Source of the DNA: Hymenoscyphus infarciens
Lineage: Eukaryota > Ascomycota > Leotiomycetes > Helotiales > Helotiaceae
Reading direction: 5' to 3'
NCBI GenBank assembly: GCA_001414345.1
Contig: LLCB01000079.1
Span: forward strand, 124,001-188,000
DNA length: 64,000 nucleotides
Below the pieces are notes generated by a model that saw nothing but the letters and a program-made list of their open reading frames with translations, was not told the DNA's origin and ran no database searches. Position 1 is the first letter of the stretch; each line of letters opens with the position of its first letter. The translations under genes and the position numbers were made by a program. This document shows positions 12,086 through 25,400 of the stretch, piece after piece.

Positions 12086-12307
12086 GATGTTCGGAGTTTG
12101 TTGTTGGGATTGTATTATGGCAATAAGAAGTTGAGTTGTTTGACAAGGCGGAGATGGAGATGGACTTGAATGGGGGAGCTCAGGCAGGAGCTTGACGCGG
12201 AAGCTCCAGCATCGCGGAACCTTAAATCCAAGGCGGAACAAAACATCGCATCGCAAAGCTGGAGCAATTTTTTTAATCACCACAAGTTCACCTTGCAACA
12301 ACACACG
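12086..12307. promoter_or_regulatory. Short divergent promoter between pre4 and the HCNGP-like gene
   Basis: Only 222 bp separate the two opposing start codons, so both promoters must overlap here. No known factor-binding site is assigned. The similar words GCATCGCGG (12211) and GCATCGCAA (12249) sit about 40 bp apart. Confidence 0.6.
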
Positions 12308-13271
12308 ATGGCAGGACTCGTTAATTACGGCAGCAGCGACGAGGAAGGAGATTCTGATACGAGGGCAAACAATGTCGCAGAGGTAATTTCATCAAATTGC
12401 ATCCTATCGCGACCAAAACAATTTACTGACAGCCCAGATGTAGGTATCATCAATTCCAGGTTTCAACGGCGGGACTGGTCTAAAGTCTGGTATGTCGGCC
12501 CTGTTGGCAGTTATTTATCCCGATATCTAATGTATGTTAGAAATACAGCTGAATGGTAATTTACCCAAAAGCGCGACCATCACCAATATCGATATCCCCG
12601 AAGCCGAAGAGCCAGTCGGTCCTGTCTTAGGCCCAACTATTCCAACGACCGAAGCAGATATGGGGGATCTTTTGGAAGATGATCGAGAGACAGGAGGTGC
12701 ACCACAGTCCCCATATTCCGCAAACCGCGCACTGTTGAGAGATCTCACACTGCCAACCGTCCCAAACTACGATATTCCAGCCTCACCTCCACGGTCTCCC
12801 GTAGCAAGTACGAACGCCAAATTCAAACATTTTCTGGAGTTAAAGAAAAAGGCTGTTCATTTCAACGAAAAGCTTGCAAAGTCTTCTGCACTCAAGAACC
12901 CAGCTTTGATGCAGAAGTTGATGGATTTCTCAGGGATTGATGAAGCTGGCCAATACTCGACTACGCTTGCCAAGGAGAGTTGGGACCCGAATGGATTTCC
13001 TGATTATGCTTTCAAAGAAGAACTAGCCAAGAGCCAAAAGGTGATACTCAAGCGGAAAGAGGATGAAAAAGCAAGAGGGCAAAGAGAAGCCGTGGATTTT
13101 GTTCCAGCATCAGGAGACATCTTAAGCCGGAATGCAGCCCCTTCTGTTGGAGGAAAGGTCGCTCCAAAGAGTACCGCTGAAAGAATTATGGCTGGACTTG
13201 AGTCGGATAGGGGACGCTCCAATTCTCCACAAGTTCATGGCGTCAAAAGAAAGAGCCGATTTGAAAGTTGA
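12308..13271 (+). CDS. HCNGP-like (SAP30BP-type) protein
   Basis: Two exons, 12308-12382 and 12549-13271, phase 0, 265 residues. The N-terminus MAGLVNYGSSDEE is the usual start of this family. The conserved core includes FKHFLELKKKAVHFNEKL, then NPALMQKLMDFSGIDE and WDPNGFPDYAFKEEL, as in HCNGP/SAP30-binding proteins, which are linked to splicing and transcription in other eukaryotes. The intron is long for this locus (166 nt). It contains a 57-nt segment flanked by splice-like sites, but that segment carries an in-frame TAA, so I skip it. The C-terminus is basic (KRKSRFES), consistent with nuclear localisation. Confidence 0.88.
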
Positions 13272-14351
13272 TACAAGACACGGCTGACTTGGATCAAGCT
13301 CCAGACGTCAAGGTCTTTGAAACCCAGCCTTGTGTAAGGATAAGTGTACACATCTCTGGAAACCCATATGGAAAACCCTTCGTTTTCCTGTTTCTCAGAA
13401 TAAGGCGCTCATGGATGAGATGAAAAAATTGGGAGCCATGGACCCGCCTCAGGACCCATGGGTATGATACCTCACCGAGAAACGAGACAGACGACCCATT
13501 CCAGCTCTCGGTCATGCAGCTTTTCTCGCTATTCTCGAGACTTTTGAGGTTCTCACGAGGGGCAGTCAGGTGGTGGGTCACGAGAGATCTAGGTTGCCAA
13601 CGCCCTACAAGTAAAGATTTACATGGGCGACAACAACAATCCAAAGTATTAGCCCAGATGGTTTGGGTAATGGAAATTGGTGATAGTTCTAAATTATCTG
13701 GGTTAATATTCTAAATTCCAAACTTTCGGAAGTACGAGTTTAATGCCGCTTTTATTTTGTCCACAGCAATGAATGAACGAACCATAGGTAGCCTTTAAAG
13801 CTAAGTTCAATTTGGAGTTCAATCACCTGAGGAGGTTGATATCAGAGGGACGAGGGCCACTCGGTCGTAAGAGTGATATTTACCTAGAAAGTGCCAGTGA
13901 CCAATGCACTCACATATAGTCACGAACCCCTCTGAAAAAGCTGTAATTCTCCTCTCTTTGTGATATATGTGGAGAAATAATTCAACAGGTACTGGTGCAG
14001 TGGTGCATCGCAAGGATTGACCTGCTGAAATGTAATGTTGGTTGAGAACGCCCCAAACCAACGCTGACGGCACCACTCGCATCCAAGCCAAGTCGTACCC
14101 CAGAAGTCGGGGGGCACTGCTGGCTTACCCGATTCCCGTCGCCTCCAGCCAGAACGATTCGATTTGCATCAGCTTTGTATTTTCCAACCCATTGCTTCAT
14201 TTTTGATATCCGGGGGCACTAGTATTCTCCTGTTCCTCCTCTCAAGATACTTGCTTTGTGATTCCAATCCTCTTGCTTCTCGACCAAAAGCTGATATCGT
14301 CACCCTCAATCTCAATCGACCGAGGCCTCGAGCTTCCCATCTGCCTCGGAA
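13272..14351. other. Intergenic: no gene seen
   Basis: Short open frames on both strands show no domain or conserved motif. The last 200 bases are pyrimidine-rich (CTCAATCTCAATCGACC) and probably form the promoter and 5' leader of the Chk2-type kinase. Confidence 0.45.
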
Positions 14352-16587
14352 ATGGCTCCACGCGGGGGAAAGGCGCAATTGAAACGGGGTCGAGTATGTT
14401 CAAATAAACATCCTGATGCCTTGCGATAGCAGATCGAATATGAGGCTAACATACATTGCTCCATCCACAGGCCGGTACCAGCGAAGATAAAGATCTAGAT
14501 AACTCCAAGAAACCTCGACGATCCCAACGAAATACCCAAGGTCCGACAACTCCGATCTCCAAGAAACAACAACTTCCCTCTCCCATTACCCACCAAGAGT
14601 CTACCTCCTCAAGCGATGCCTACAAGGAAGCCACCGCAACACCTCCGGAGGGCCGACCGAGTCAAATACAGCATCGCCCTGATATAGTCGAAGCCGGCTT
14701 TTCTTCACCACCGCAGGAGACGCAGGCATTCTCACAATTCATTTTTCCAACAGGTTTGTCCGAGGAGGTCAATGATGAGGTCGAGGAAGGTGTATGGGGA
14801 TACTTGCATCCGCTGGATCCACAGTATGGTAAAACTTTGATTTTAAAGAAGCGAAATGCATGTCCATTGCCAGATACCACAAAGATCAAGAAAGCAAACA
14901 AAGGCAAAGCCACCCCGCAAAAGGAGGAGGAGAATTATGAAGATACCAAGCTCAAGGGAGTCGCTTCAGGTGGATATCTAATTGGTCGTCATCCAGAATG
15001 CGGTAGGTTATGGGACTCGATCATGCAGACTACGAGCTCGGGACTAATGACGGGTTTACAGATCTCATTATAGATGACCCTATTATCTCGAATCGCCATT
15101 GTCTCTTCTTTACAGAAAACAAGGGCGGCGATACAATCGCTGTTGTGGAGGACCTCTCTAGCAATGGCACATTTATCAACGAAGCAATGCTTGGACGAAA
15201 CAAGCGACGCGAGTTGCAAGATCAAGATGAAATCACAGTTAAAGACGGAGCTAGATTTGTCTTCAGATATCCCCGAAACCGTGATACTAGTGCTTTCTTG
15301 CAACAATACACTCTCCTGGAGAAGCTCGGAAAAGGTCATTTTGCTGAAGTCTTTCTCTGTATCGAAAAATCGACTGGCCAACGATATGCTGTCAAGATCT
15401 TTACAAAGCAACCTGGCGTTGAAGAACGTTCAAAAACCGAGGGCCTGCAACAGGAAATCGCTGTACTAATGGGCGTAAGCCACCCTAATATGCTATGTTT
15501 GAAGGATACCTTCGATGAGCCAAGTGCAGTTTATCTGGTATTGGAACTTGCTGCCGAAGGAGAACTATTCAACTGGATCGTTATGAAACAAAAACTAACG
15601 GAGGATGAGACAAGAAAAGTCTTTATCCAGCTCTTCCAAGGAATGAAGTATTTGGTAATTTGACATACCCATTCAACCCCTAATATCATTGCTAATAATA
15701 TGCAGCATGACCGAGGCATTGTCCATCGCGATATCAAACCCGAGAACATTCTGCTTACCGATAAAGACCTACACGTCAAAGTTGCTGATTTCGGCTTGGC
15801 AAAGATTATTGGAGAAGAATCCTTCACTACAACTTTATGCGGTACGCCGAGCTACGTCGCCCCCGAAATTCTTGAAGAGAGCAGACACAGAAGATACACT
15901 CGAGCGGTCGACGTTTGGTCTTTAGGTGTTGTTCTCTACATCTGTTTATGTGGCTTTCCACCATTTTCAGACGAGCTCTGCACGAGAGACAACCCCTACA
16001 CACTCACTCAACAGATCAAGATGGGCAGATTTGATTATCCTTCGCCATACTGGGACTCCGTAGGCGACCCGGCTCTGGATCTCATCGACCGAATGTTGCA
16101 AGTAGATGTCGAGCAGCGATACACCATTGATGATTGCCTAGCGCATCCTTGGACCACACACAAGATGATGAATGTGAACGATAGCACCGATGGTCTCGTT
16201 GGTGGACTCGCCGGTCTGGATTTCTCCAAGCGAAAGATGGCAAGAGAGCGTACATTGATCAGTAGCTTGAACGATGTCAAGGTTACAAAGGTCATTGAGA
16301 CTAAAGATTCTAAAGACCCGGTGAAGGTTTACGTCAAGAACCCAAACTCAAAGTCATCCAAGAACCAGATCAACAACTCGACCATCAAAGTCGCCGCGAA
16401 TGGAACACCCAAGTCTATACCAGGTCCTCCAAAGCAGGAAGAGACGCCTGCGAACGACCGAGATCCTGAGGCATTCATGGCACTTGGTGGCAAAGGTGAT
16501 CCAGAACTTTTCGGAAATGAAGAAAGTGTGTACCCTACCCAGGACGGCTCCAAGGAGATCTCCAAAGACGACGAGGCCAAGAAGTGA
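14352..16587 (+). CDS. chk2: Chk2/Cds1/PRD-4-type DNA-damage checkpoint kinase
   Basis: Four exons: 14352-14393, 14471-15002, 15062-15654 and 15706-16587, giving 682 residues. After a disordered basic N-terminus comes an FHA domain: GGYLIGRHPEC joined across the 59-nt intron to DLIIDDPIISNRHC, then LSSNGTFIN. This phosphothreonine-binding layout is diagnostic. The kinase domain follows: LGKGHFAEVFL, AVKIF (Lys), HRDIKPEN, DFG, CGTPSYVAPE and DVWSLGVV. The FHA-kinase order is that of fungal Chk2 homologues (Cds1, Neurospora PRD-4), which act downstream of ATM/ATR kinases. The C-terminal 130 residues are charged and low in complexity. Confidence 0.94.
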
Positions 16588-17330
16588 TTTTCTATCCGTT
16601 CCTCCAAATGTCCAGGGGAACGAAGGGAGGGCCGACGCTTTTATTTCCAACGCTTGACCCCTTTTTTAAAGGAAACAGAAACTCTTTGTAATTGAACACT
16701 TACTTTGTACATAAGCCGGCCTGAACGTGCTAGGGTTGGAGAAAAAAGCAAATTATGGATTATTTTGATTGTTTTTTTCTGGGTGGTTTTTTAATTGGCA
16801 CTGAATAGGCAGGCAGGCAGGCAGGGCGTGTAAGGGCGAAACTGATGGTTACTTTTATACTGCTACATTGGGTCTTGCTACTTTTGGCCTGTTGATGTGA
16901 ATACTACTGAATATTGTTAAATTTTTCGTGGGAATTTGTGAGGAGTTGTGAGTAATGCGTTTCTTCTCCCCTCGCGTAGACTAAAAGTGGTCGGCTGGTT
17001 TTCTGGTCGATACTGGTTGAGGTGGTACGGTGTGCAATGTCCTCGACGAGGGGGCGTCAGCCTCTCCCATCAGTCATCACTCTTCCTCTTCTCTTTCGAG
17101 ACTCGTTGTTAGCCGTGTAAAGAGAGCTCCATGATAAGTCCAAAGTCTGGAGGCTTTTCTCAGATGAGAATTAGGCAGGCAGGCATCTCGCATGGAAACT
17201 GGTTTCAACAAAATTTCCCGCCCATATGAGCCCCAATTTTTGACATCTGGAATGAAGAGGTGCGGGAAACCGTGCTCGATGCTTCTTGACGGATTCCGTG
17301 TCCGTCGTCCTGGATGGAGGAGTTGGTATG
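16588..17330. other. 3' flank of the Chk2-type kinase gene
   Basis: No gene is seen. It contains a short GGCA microsatellite (five units near 16808-16826) and T-rich runs at 16770-16795. Confidence 0.45.
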
Positions 17331-17339
17331 CCTTTATTT

Positions 17340-18500
17340 AGTGAGTATATGATTGATCTAGCTATAATTACTTTTCATGATTTGCTGAAATAACACGAGT
17401 CTTTCAAATTATATCATTGATTTATCTTAATTGAATATAAAATTCAAGGTTTTGTTTAAGCAAGTTAATTAATCTAATTAGTTTCAACTAATATGTTTTA
17501 ATAACTTAACTTCCTAGTTAGCTCTAGAGAGAGAGATATTAAGCCTTTATAAGTAAAGTAAGTAATATTAGAGGATTTATTAAGCTAATTATATAATTAA
17601 GTAAAAAGTCTAATTAAATTTTTTCCTTTAAGAATTCTCTACTAAGTTACTATATAAGTTAGTTATACTACTAACTATAAAACATAGCGATTCTAAAGAT
17701 ATAACCTACGTAAATAATTAATTACTTAATAACTAGTAGTTAGAAAAGAGTAATTCTTAAATATAATTAGAGATATACTAATAAAGAGAATTAGTTTTTA
17801 AAGTATATATTAAGAAGTAATAAATTTTAAAACATAGCTATATATATATATATAACTTTTTAGTATTAATTTATTATCGATTACGTAGTACTCTAATAAT
17901 AAAGACTCTTTTAGTAGAGTAGCGTACTAAAACTAACTAAGTCTCTCTCTAGAAGCTTATAATTATAACTTCATTCTTTATAAAAGCCTCTATAGATTGC
18001 TTTTAAGAATTGAAATATTATAGAGACTTTTAACAATTTACTATAGTACTCTTTATATATAAAAACTAACTAATTAGATTTAATAATTAATTTATTATAT
18101 ATTTAAGAGTATAAGCTCCTAGTTTTAGAGTTAGTATACTATTAAAGTTAGTATAACTAACTCGTATAGTAAGTTAGCTAGATATCTTAAAAAACTTTAA
18201 AAAATCGACTTTTTACTTAATTATATAATTAATTACTCTTTTTACTTACTTTACTTAAGAAATCCTTAACATATAAATCTTTAAAGCTATCTAGTACTAG
18301 ACTTCCGACTCTCGATAAAACGTAATTAGTTTGTTAATTCTAGAAGTGATAAAAAAAGTATATTAAAGTGATATTTCTTTCATCGACTATATTCTATAGA
18401 TATTTGAAAAGTAACTTCTTTCTCTGCTCTGCTCTACTCTACTCTAATTAACTTAACTTAACTCGACTTAACTTAACTTGACCTAACTAGACTGACTAAC
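17340..18500. mobile_element. AT-rich inverted-repeat island, probably a degraded DNA transposon
   Basis: About 1.15 kb of extremely AT-rich, TpA-rich DNA without open frames. Two arms of roughly 160 bp (about 17521-17680 and 18131-18288) are imperfect inverted copies. The best block is TAATTATATAATTAAG at 17586-17601, continuing to 17610, with its reverse complement at 18207-18232. Flanking similarity is weaker in both directions. The composition and lack of genes fit a transposable element decayed by repeat-induced C-to-T mutation. The 3' edge (18440-18500) is a degenerate AACTTAACTTGACTTAACTT array. Confidence 0.65.
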
Positions 18501-19252
18501 TACTCTAACAGCTCTAATATTCCCCACCTAACACCTATAACCTCGTCTAAAGCATAATGCCAAACCAAGGAGCGGAGGGAAAGCATTTCACTGAAAGGAG
18601 AACTTGCGACTTTGTAAAAAAAAATTGAAAAAATAGAACTACCTAAGAAAGTAAACAACTGTACATGTACGTACGCCTTTCCAACCAAGAGATACTAGTA
18701 GGTGACCTTCAGATATCGACTTTTCCTTAGTTAAGCCGAGCTGAGAGTTGATTTGATTCGAGTCGTCTTACAAACTCGCTGTAAACAGCTCGGCTCTCGT
18801 TTTGAAGGTACAAGGATACAATTGCATCCGCCGCAATTTCAAGAGAAAGAGTGAGAGAAGCTATAGTGAGTTCTAATGGTTTTGTTTTGCAACTCAAGCT
18901 CCCAGAAGGGTAGGTATAATTTGAAATAATGTAGAGGAAGTGGAAAATTCTGGCTACCTATCAAGTGTATGACGGATTCAAATTTAGACAGTCATTATTG
19001 TATATGGTTAACTTTACAATCCTTAAATACATCTGTGCCACCCAACTATTCCAGTTTCACTTGCCCATAGACCAGTATCGAAGAAGAAAGAACCAACCAC
19101 CAAGAACAAAAATCCCCCGAGAGTAAACCTTAGCCAATCCCAAAACAAAAAGAAAAATACCCTGGAATTAAATAAGTTCGGAGGCCCAAATGCAAAACGT
19201 ACCAACCCAATGAGAGCTCCAGTCGTTACTCCAGTCCACCCCTGCTACTCAC
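18501..19252. other. Intergenic: no gene seen
   Basis: Normal composition returns after the AT-rich island. No motif or defensible open frame is seen on either strand. The last 200 bases are the 3' flank of the C2-domain gene. Confidence 0.4.
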
Positions 19253-21002
19253 TCAAGCACTGCCCCCCTCCCCATTACCTTCCCCATGTTTCGTCCCCGG
19301 CATCATCTCCTTGGTTGCGCCCTTCGGGTTTTCCATCGCCATAACCAACTTCTCCTTACCCGATTTCTTCGTGTTGTCATCGAGTCGTTCCTCATCAGAA
19401 GAACTAATATCACTATCCGAATTCTGAATCATAGTAATATTCTTCCCCTCCTTCTTCTTCCTCTCCCTCTGCTGCTCCTTCCATTTGGTGAGTTTATCAT
19501 CCGTACACTCCTTCGTCACAATATGTAAACCGGGGAAATTCGCATTCAAAAATTCCTTAAGTAGCGGGAGGAGAGAGCCATCAGGTCGATAGGTCCCGGA
19601 GTCGTTGTCGATCACTAGTTCGTAGTTCCTTGGGTCTTTGGGAGGATCATCGTGGGGTGGGCCACCAGCCAGATCAACGTCAGGGTGCGTTTCCTGCGAA
19701 GGGTCATCGGCGGGGCGTTTAGGGTGTTTGAGACGGCGAACGAAGAATTCGCCCGAGCAGGCAATGTAGACGTTTACATCGCTATGCATGGTATGTTTAG
19801 ACAGGAGGTCGATTCCGAATTCTTTTCCTGTTTCGGTGAAGCGGAGGAGGCCGTCGAGGGTCAAGACGTAAGTGAAGATTCGACCGCCTTCATCGAAGTG
19901 GACCATTTTGAGGAATTGGAGGGATGCTTCTTCGGAGCGGGGCTTGACAGCACCGTATTCTGTTGAATTGCTGAAGTTGTAGACTGAAGCGTGTTGGTGA
20001 TGAAGTGCTCGATTTAGAACTCGTCCTCGGAGACCGGCTTTTGAAAACATGCCTTTGACGAAGGGTTTGAATTCTACGAACCGATGATATAACTCTGGGG
20101 GTACCGGGCCTTGTAATTGATATTGGTTTGCTTGGAAGCTGTAAAGGTCAGTTTTCGCAGCTTGCTCAGCTTCTTGTCAAAACTTACTCGTATTTTTGTG
20201 TCTTTGAATCTTCACCATCACTACTTCCAGGAGCCTTGGTTCCTGTAATTCTCCCGATCATAGGGGAATAATGTTTGAACCATGATGTCTCTCCGATTGT
20301 ATACATCCGTCCGTGAGGAGGTTCTGATTCACCAATCACCTCCGCACTGAGATACAAGTTCCCACTCATACGGACACTGCTCAACAAAACGGCGCAGGCT
20401 CTTATCGAGTATGCTCTCTTGCTTCCCATACGTTTCTTGACTTCAAACGACTCGTCGTGTATTCCTGGCCAATCTGGACCGATTCTGCCAACAGAAACAG
20501 TAACATTTCCCAGGCGATCATCGTGATCACTTGGATCTTCATCATAGATTCGACATTTTAGCCTAAAGCCACTTGAGGGAACTCCTGCCACGATCCACTC
20601 GGTGTTCCATTCCGGGTCGGTACTTTTGTGAACCGTCGGCGTCCTTAAAATCACATCAGGATCCTCCTTGTGGCGTTTTTGGAGAGCAGATGATAATGTC
20701 GCATGGATATAAGGATCCGAAGAACGAGAATTCAAATCTGCCACGGGTAGGTTCTCAGCGCGGTGAAAGGTAAACTTGACGGTGTAGCCATCGCGAGCTG
20801 GTGGGATAGGTGTCTTATCGTAGCCTCCAGGAGGATTCTTCTCATCCTTGAGCTTCTGTTGTTTCTGGCTCAATTTTTCCTTGGTCGCGCCGACCTTTCC
20901 ATGCTCTGGTTCCTCTTCTTTTTCGGAAATTCCAGTCGGCGCATGGTTTGTATCGTCGACAGCGCCGTTTGTTTCGGGCGGGGCTAGTTTCTCTTGTGAC
21001 AT
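19253..21002 (-). CDS. C2-domain protein
   Basis: Two exons, 21002-20188 and 20138-19253, 566 residues; the 49-nt intron joins TQKYD to FQANQYQ in frame. The N-terminus is acidic and Lys-rich. A C2 domain starts near residue 72 (YTVKFTFHRAENLPVADL) and shows SDPYIHATL, STDPEWNTEW and CRIYDEDPSDHDDRLGNV, retaining the acidic loops used for Ca2+ and phospholipid binding. The second half (SKAGLRGRVLNRALHHQHA, VVHFDEGGRIFTYVLTLDG-like) is conserved in style but not recognised. The C-terminus is basic and Ser-rich. There is no membrane segment, so peripheral membrane association through C2 is inferred. Confidence 0.85.
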
Positions 21003-22457
21003 TGTTGTTGGATTTTACGGTGTTGCTGGTTGTTGATGTTTGCGCCCGGCTCAGCTCAGCTAACAGCACCACGGTAACTTTTCGAGTCGACAAATCGGCA
21101 ATTGGTTTCACGCATACGTCGTCGCAAGACCGCGATACAATGTAAATTCGTAAATGCGTAGATGGCGAGCGAGGGAGGGTGGAGGGTGGTTGTTGGCTGT
21201 GAATGGGATTCTCCGGCGAGGGGGATCTGAGCTGAGGTACTCCGTACGGATGATCGGTAGCCTAACAGCGTCACTAGCCAGCCCCCCGAAGTCATTAGCT
21301 TTGAAACTCTGTAACTCGGTCTTCGCAGCTCCGGAAGTGGCCAAAAGCTTACGTCTTGCAAAATCCGTACAGTACAGTACTTGGTGCTTGGGCAATTGTC
21401 CAACTTTTGGAGGATTCCAAGTTTCTCTCGTCGTCGTCGTCGTCTGATCGGTAGCGACGGCACCTTGTGGAGTAGGAGTGAGTATTAGAAGACTCGGTTA
21501 GAAGCCAAGAATCCTCGAGACGGCCCCACCCCGGCTTCAAGTGACAAGCTTTCTCGCCAAGCGACTAACTGATGCCGTCTCCCGTATGGTCCAATATGTG
21601 GCTGTTTCTGCCTGTCAAATCGCTTGGCTCTGGCAAGATCAATAGAGTCAAGTTGATAAAAAGAGATCAATTGAATATTATGTGGTGATGAACTGTGTTC
21701 TGGTTGCGCAGTCGCATCAATACGACACGCACGGCTATTAATTCCGTCATTGACCAGGAAGCTTATTCTTAGGTACAGTACTTACATGCGAGTCTCATGT
21801 TTCACTGGCTGAACAGTCTTCTTCCCCACCACCAGCCACCTCAACACAGGCAAATCAGAAGATTGTCAATGTACCGGAGAAACGGCGAACCGAAAACACC
21901 AATCTGGAAAAAGCTTCAAATGATGTCATCGTGCAGGCTGACGCTATGGTCTTATAACGAGCAGAGTGCCTCGAGAGCGCTTCGCTTCGGCAACTCACTC
22001 TCTGAGTGTTAGTGTTATTCGTATCTTTACTTATATTCCTACAAAGCTGTTCAGTATTGTAGCAGATGATTTAGTGGACTTGGGAGTTCTCGAATCGGCC
22101 TCGTTATTTGGATATAAAGGAGACTATTATATCTTCAATGCCAGGAAAGTGAGAGGGTATTGACAAGAAACTTGTATCTCATTAATATTATCATCATCAC
22201 TCTCCCTCATTTCATCCCCCTACCTATGCATAACTATTTCCAATCCGTGCCCCCCATTGAATTTTAGTCATCATGATACTTTTCCCACAATGTTACACGC
22301 ACTGCCATTCAGTAGGGAGAGAGAGAGACACATTTGAAAACCCTCATCCCAAGCAATGCAACCCAAGTTACTCAAAACAACAACATTCAAACGCCAGCAA
22401 TGCAGGGTTCCCATGGTATCTCCACATCATCACGTCAATCATTATCCCATCAAACAT
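21003..22457. other. Promoter of the C2 gene and 3' flank of the ArfGAP gene
   Basis: No gene is seen. There is a short GTC trinucleotide run near 21430-21445. Small open frames lack any conserved motif. Confidence 0.4.
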
Positions 22458-25400
22458 TTATCCTCGTTCCGGAATCGGTGCCTTCGCAAGACGGCCCCCA
22501 GCACTAACTCGTTTCTGCAACCGAGCCTCACGCTCTTTCTGCTTGTCCCCAGCCGATGGGGGCAGAGAGGGTAAAGTATCCATAGGCGGCCCATGCCGAG
22601 CACTCTTCTGCTCGATATACAATGCTGCGCTTCGGCTCAGAGGGAAAGCTGGCAACGTGGTAGGAATCTCTGCTCCATTCTGAACAAGCATCTCTGCTAT
22701 AGGAAATGCTGCTGCCTTACTCGCCGTCTCTGGCCTCGAGGGAGAAGTGACCGGTGAAGGAGAAGCTGGATCGGCGGCCGCCAGTGCTAAGAATACCGAA
22801 TGGGTGCCTCGCGATTTGTCGGTGACATTGGGGTTGGCTTTGAGAGCAAGAGCATAGATGACTTGTTGTATGTCATTCATCTTGATACCAGCCAACAATG
22901 TGTCGTCTGCCGTACCATAGCGAGACAGCGAAGAAGATATGGGTTCAACATAGGCCTTGTCAACATACTTTGCCGTGATAAACCTCAGTCGTTCTTCGCG
23001 GGTAGCCTGTGGAGTTGGCTTTGTGGCTGGATCCAATCTTGCCTCCCAGACCATGTTTGAAACACGATTTCCCACAAGTAAAAGAAGCTCGACAATATCG
23101 GTAGTGAAGGAGTTGATGTCCAGTGTAAGGGACCGGACCTTGCTGATATGTGTACCTAGTGATCGATGGATCCCGCTGCACTCGATACAAAGGATGATGG
23201 CAAGATTGATCGACACCCATTCCGTCTTCACGCCAGATCCGCAATCAGCACACCAGCAGTTACCTTGGTCTGCCTCTCGCAGGACTTGAAGCAGTTTGTC
23301 AGGGCTTTCATCGAAACCACCACTGCCCTGGCGCGAGTAGGCAGGTCTCGCGCCTACTGTCGTTCGGCGAAATACGTTGTTCGCTGCTGCGGCGGCACTA
23401 TGAGTCGTGGGATTGTTGTGACCATAGTTCATAGATGAACTTTTTCCAGTCAAAATTGAGCCAATATCTCTGCGAATCGAGTGATGTTCAGCTGGCGGAG
23501 GTGCTGGTGGCGCTGAAGGGAAATCTCTGGCGTCCCGACCTTCAACTGCACTCTGAATGGCGTTATTGATCGCAGATATCCAGTCATTCAGGTCTGCTTC
23601 TGAAGGTGCTTGGTAGACTCTCTTAAAATGGGGGGTAATGGCTTCAAAGCAAAAACGTCGCTCTGCGTTCCGCGCTTCACGTACAGAAGCCATTCGGAGA
23701 TCAATTGGCTCCATATGTAAATCAAGCTTTTGCTTCCAGTTGCTGTACTCCGATAGTTTACCAGCATCAAGGACAATCCAGAATCTACCCATGGTCAGTA
23801 CAAAACTTGCAAATATCAATTTATCGCCGACTTACTTGTGCCAAGCCTGCTTGTTGAGGCCTCTGGGATCCGCATGGCTACCCGGTCTACTGAGCGCCCA
23901 CAACAAGCCTTCCTTTCTAAGGGTGTCGCCTTTACCGGCGGACACTTGGGAATAATCTCGTTCTTCGAGATCTCGGATTCCTCTAAACTTCGAGTTTGCT
24001 CCAGGACTATTAATTGACCCGACATTGGAAACGATACTAGCAGGGGAACGTGCAAAGTCGATTCCACCGTTGTTGTTCATGGCGCTTGCCATGGATGATC
24101 CGCCATTTGTTGAAACTGCTCTAAGCGTTGATGCAGTGCTATCTGATCGGCCGATATTTGAATTGTAGATAGAAGCACTACCAGGAGTGTTAATGGGCGT
24201 TGGGGGGATGATGCCAACTGCAGGAATTGTGTCTGGCTCAACGTAAGTGGTTGTGCTCTTCTCCAAGTTCCGACGCTTTTCTTCGCGTTCAGTCCGCTGA
24301 TATTGGAACTCCTTATCTGCCTCTTGTACTTCAGCACTCAAAGCATCGAGCTGAGGCAATAGAGCCTCGACCTTCTTTGCAACAGCGAGATAACTCTTCG
24401 TTTGCGCATCTGCATACTTTGTCAAATGTGACAACACTTCCTGCTCCTTGCGGCCACCATGGAGATCCTGCATAAATGATGAGTAGTCGAACCTCTTCAA
24501 TTCAAAATTCCTACGCTTGGTCTGATATTTGGTATCGCTTTCGGTTCGTTTTTTCTGTTTCAGCGAATCCTGCCGCTGACCAAGATAACGAGACACATAA
24601 GCGTAATAATCCTTACTTTCTTCTTCGAAATCTCGCTTCTTGGCTTCCGCCTGCTTGATATCGATGTTGTATAATTTATTAAGTGGATCAATGATGATTC
24701 TCTGAAGATTGATCGTGTTTTGCTTCTCGTATTGTAGAATCTCTCGGGCGATTTTATCAAAGTAGTGCTCCAGAGCAGGCTGGACAGCGTTGGCATTGGA
24801 CGATCCTGCTTCCCGAAGGGCATCCATGAATCCGGAGATGGCATCGTTGCATTCGATCTGCGCCAAGTGTGCAGCCTCTGCCTTTCTCAGAACTTTCTTC
24901 ATCCGCTGTCGCATACTTCCAGTTTTCTGCTCCATGGCCTTCATGGTGGCACGGAACAAGGGGCTGTCTTCTGTGGCGCTTATATCTTCACCAGGTCGTT
25001 GGCACGAGACATCCACCTTAACCAAGTCTCCTCTTATTGGAACTGGGCCTAGCGCAGGTACGGGTTCTGTGGGTGGCATTCCTGGAGAGGGCGGTTCCTC
25101 GTACTCGCGCAATTCCGGGCCACTCAACCTCGAATCCATCGATTGCGATGAAGGCACTCGTATCTTGGGCGGGGGAACGAGGTGAAAAGGTGGTGGCGAG
25201 GGTGAACTTGGTTGGCTGAGGTACTGGGATTGGTCTAATGGGAATTTAGTAATTTGCCATTTACTGGGAGGGGAAGATGTACTTGAAACCCAGAACGAGA
25301 AACTGGCGAGGGTGTTCAATCGATGTGCCCTCTGGTCGTATTCAACAAACTACAGATAGTCAGTCAGTAGAGCTCGTATCATGATTAACATGAAACATAC

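Noticed and set aside
12433..12489. Extra 57-nt exon in the HCNGP-like gene
   Set aside because: Flanked by plausible splice sites, but contains an in-frame TAA. Direct joining of the outer exons keeps frame.
13819..14200. Overlapping minus-strand open frames upstream of the Chk2 gene
   Set aside because: Three different phases open in the same place and none with protein-like conservation; probably promoter sequence.
15003..15028. A 26-nt intron in the Chk2 gene ending at ATGCAG
   Set aside because: Too short for splicing. The 59-nt intron ending at TTTACAG (15061) gives the expected FHA sequence HPECDLIIDD.
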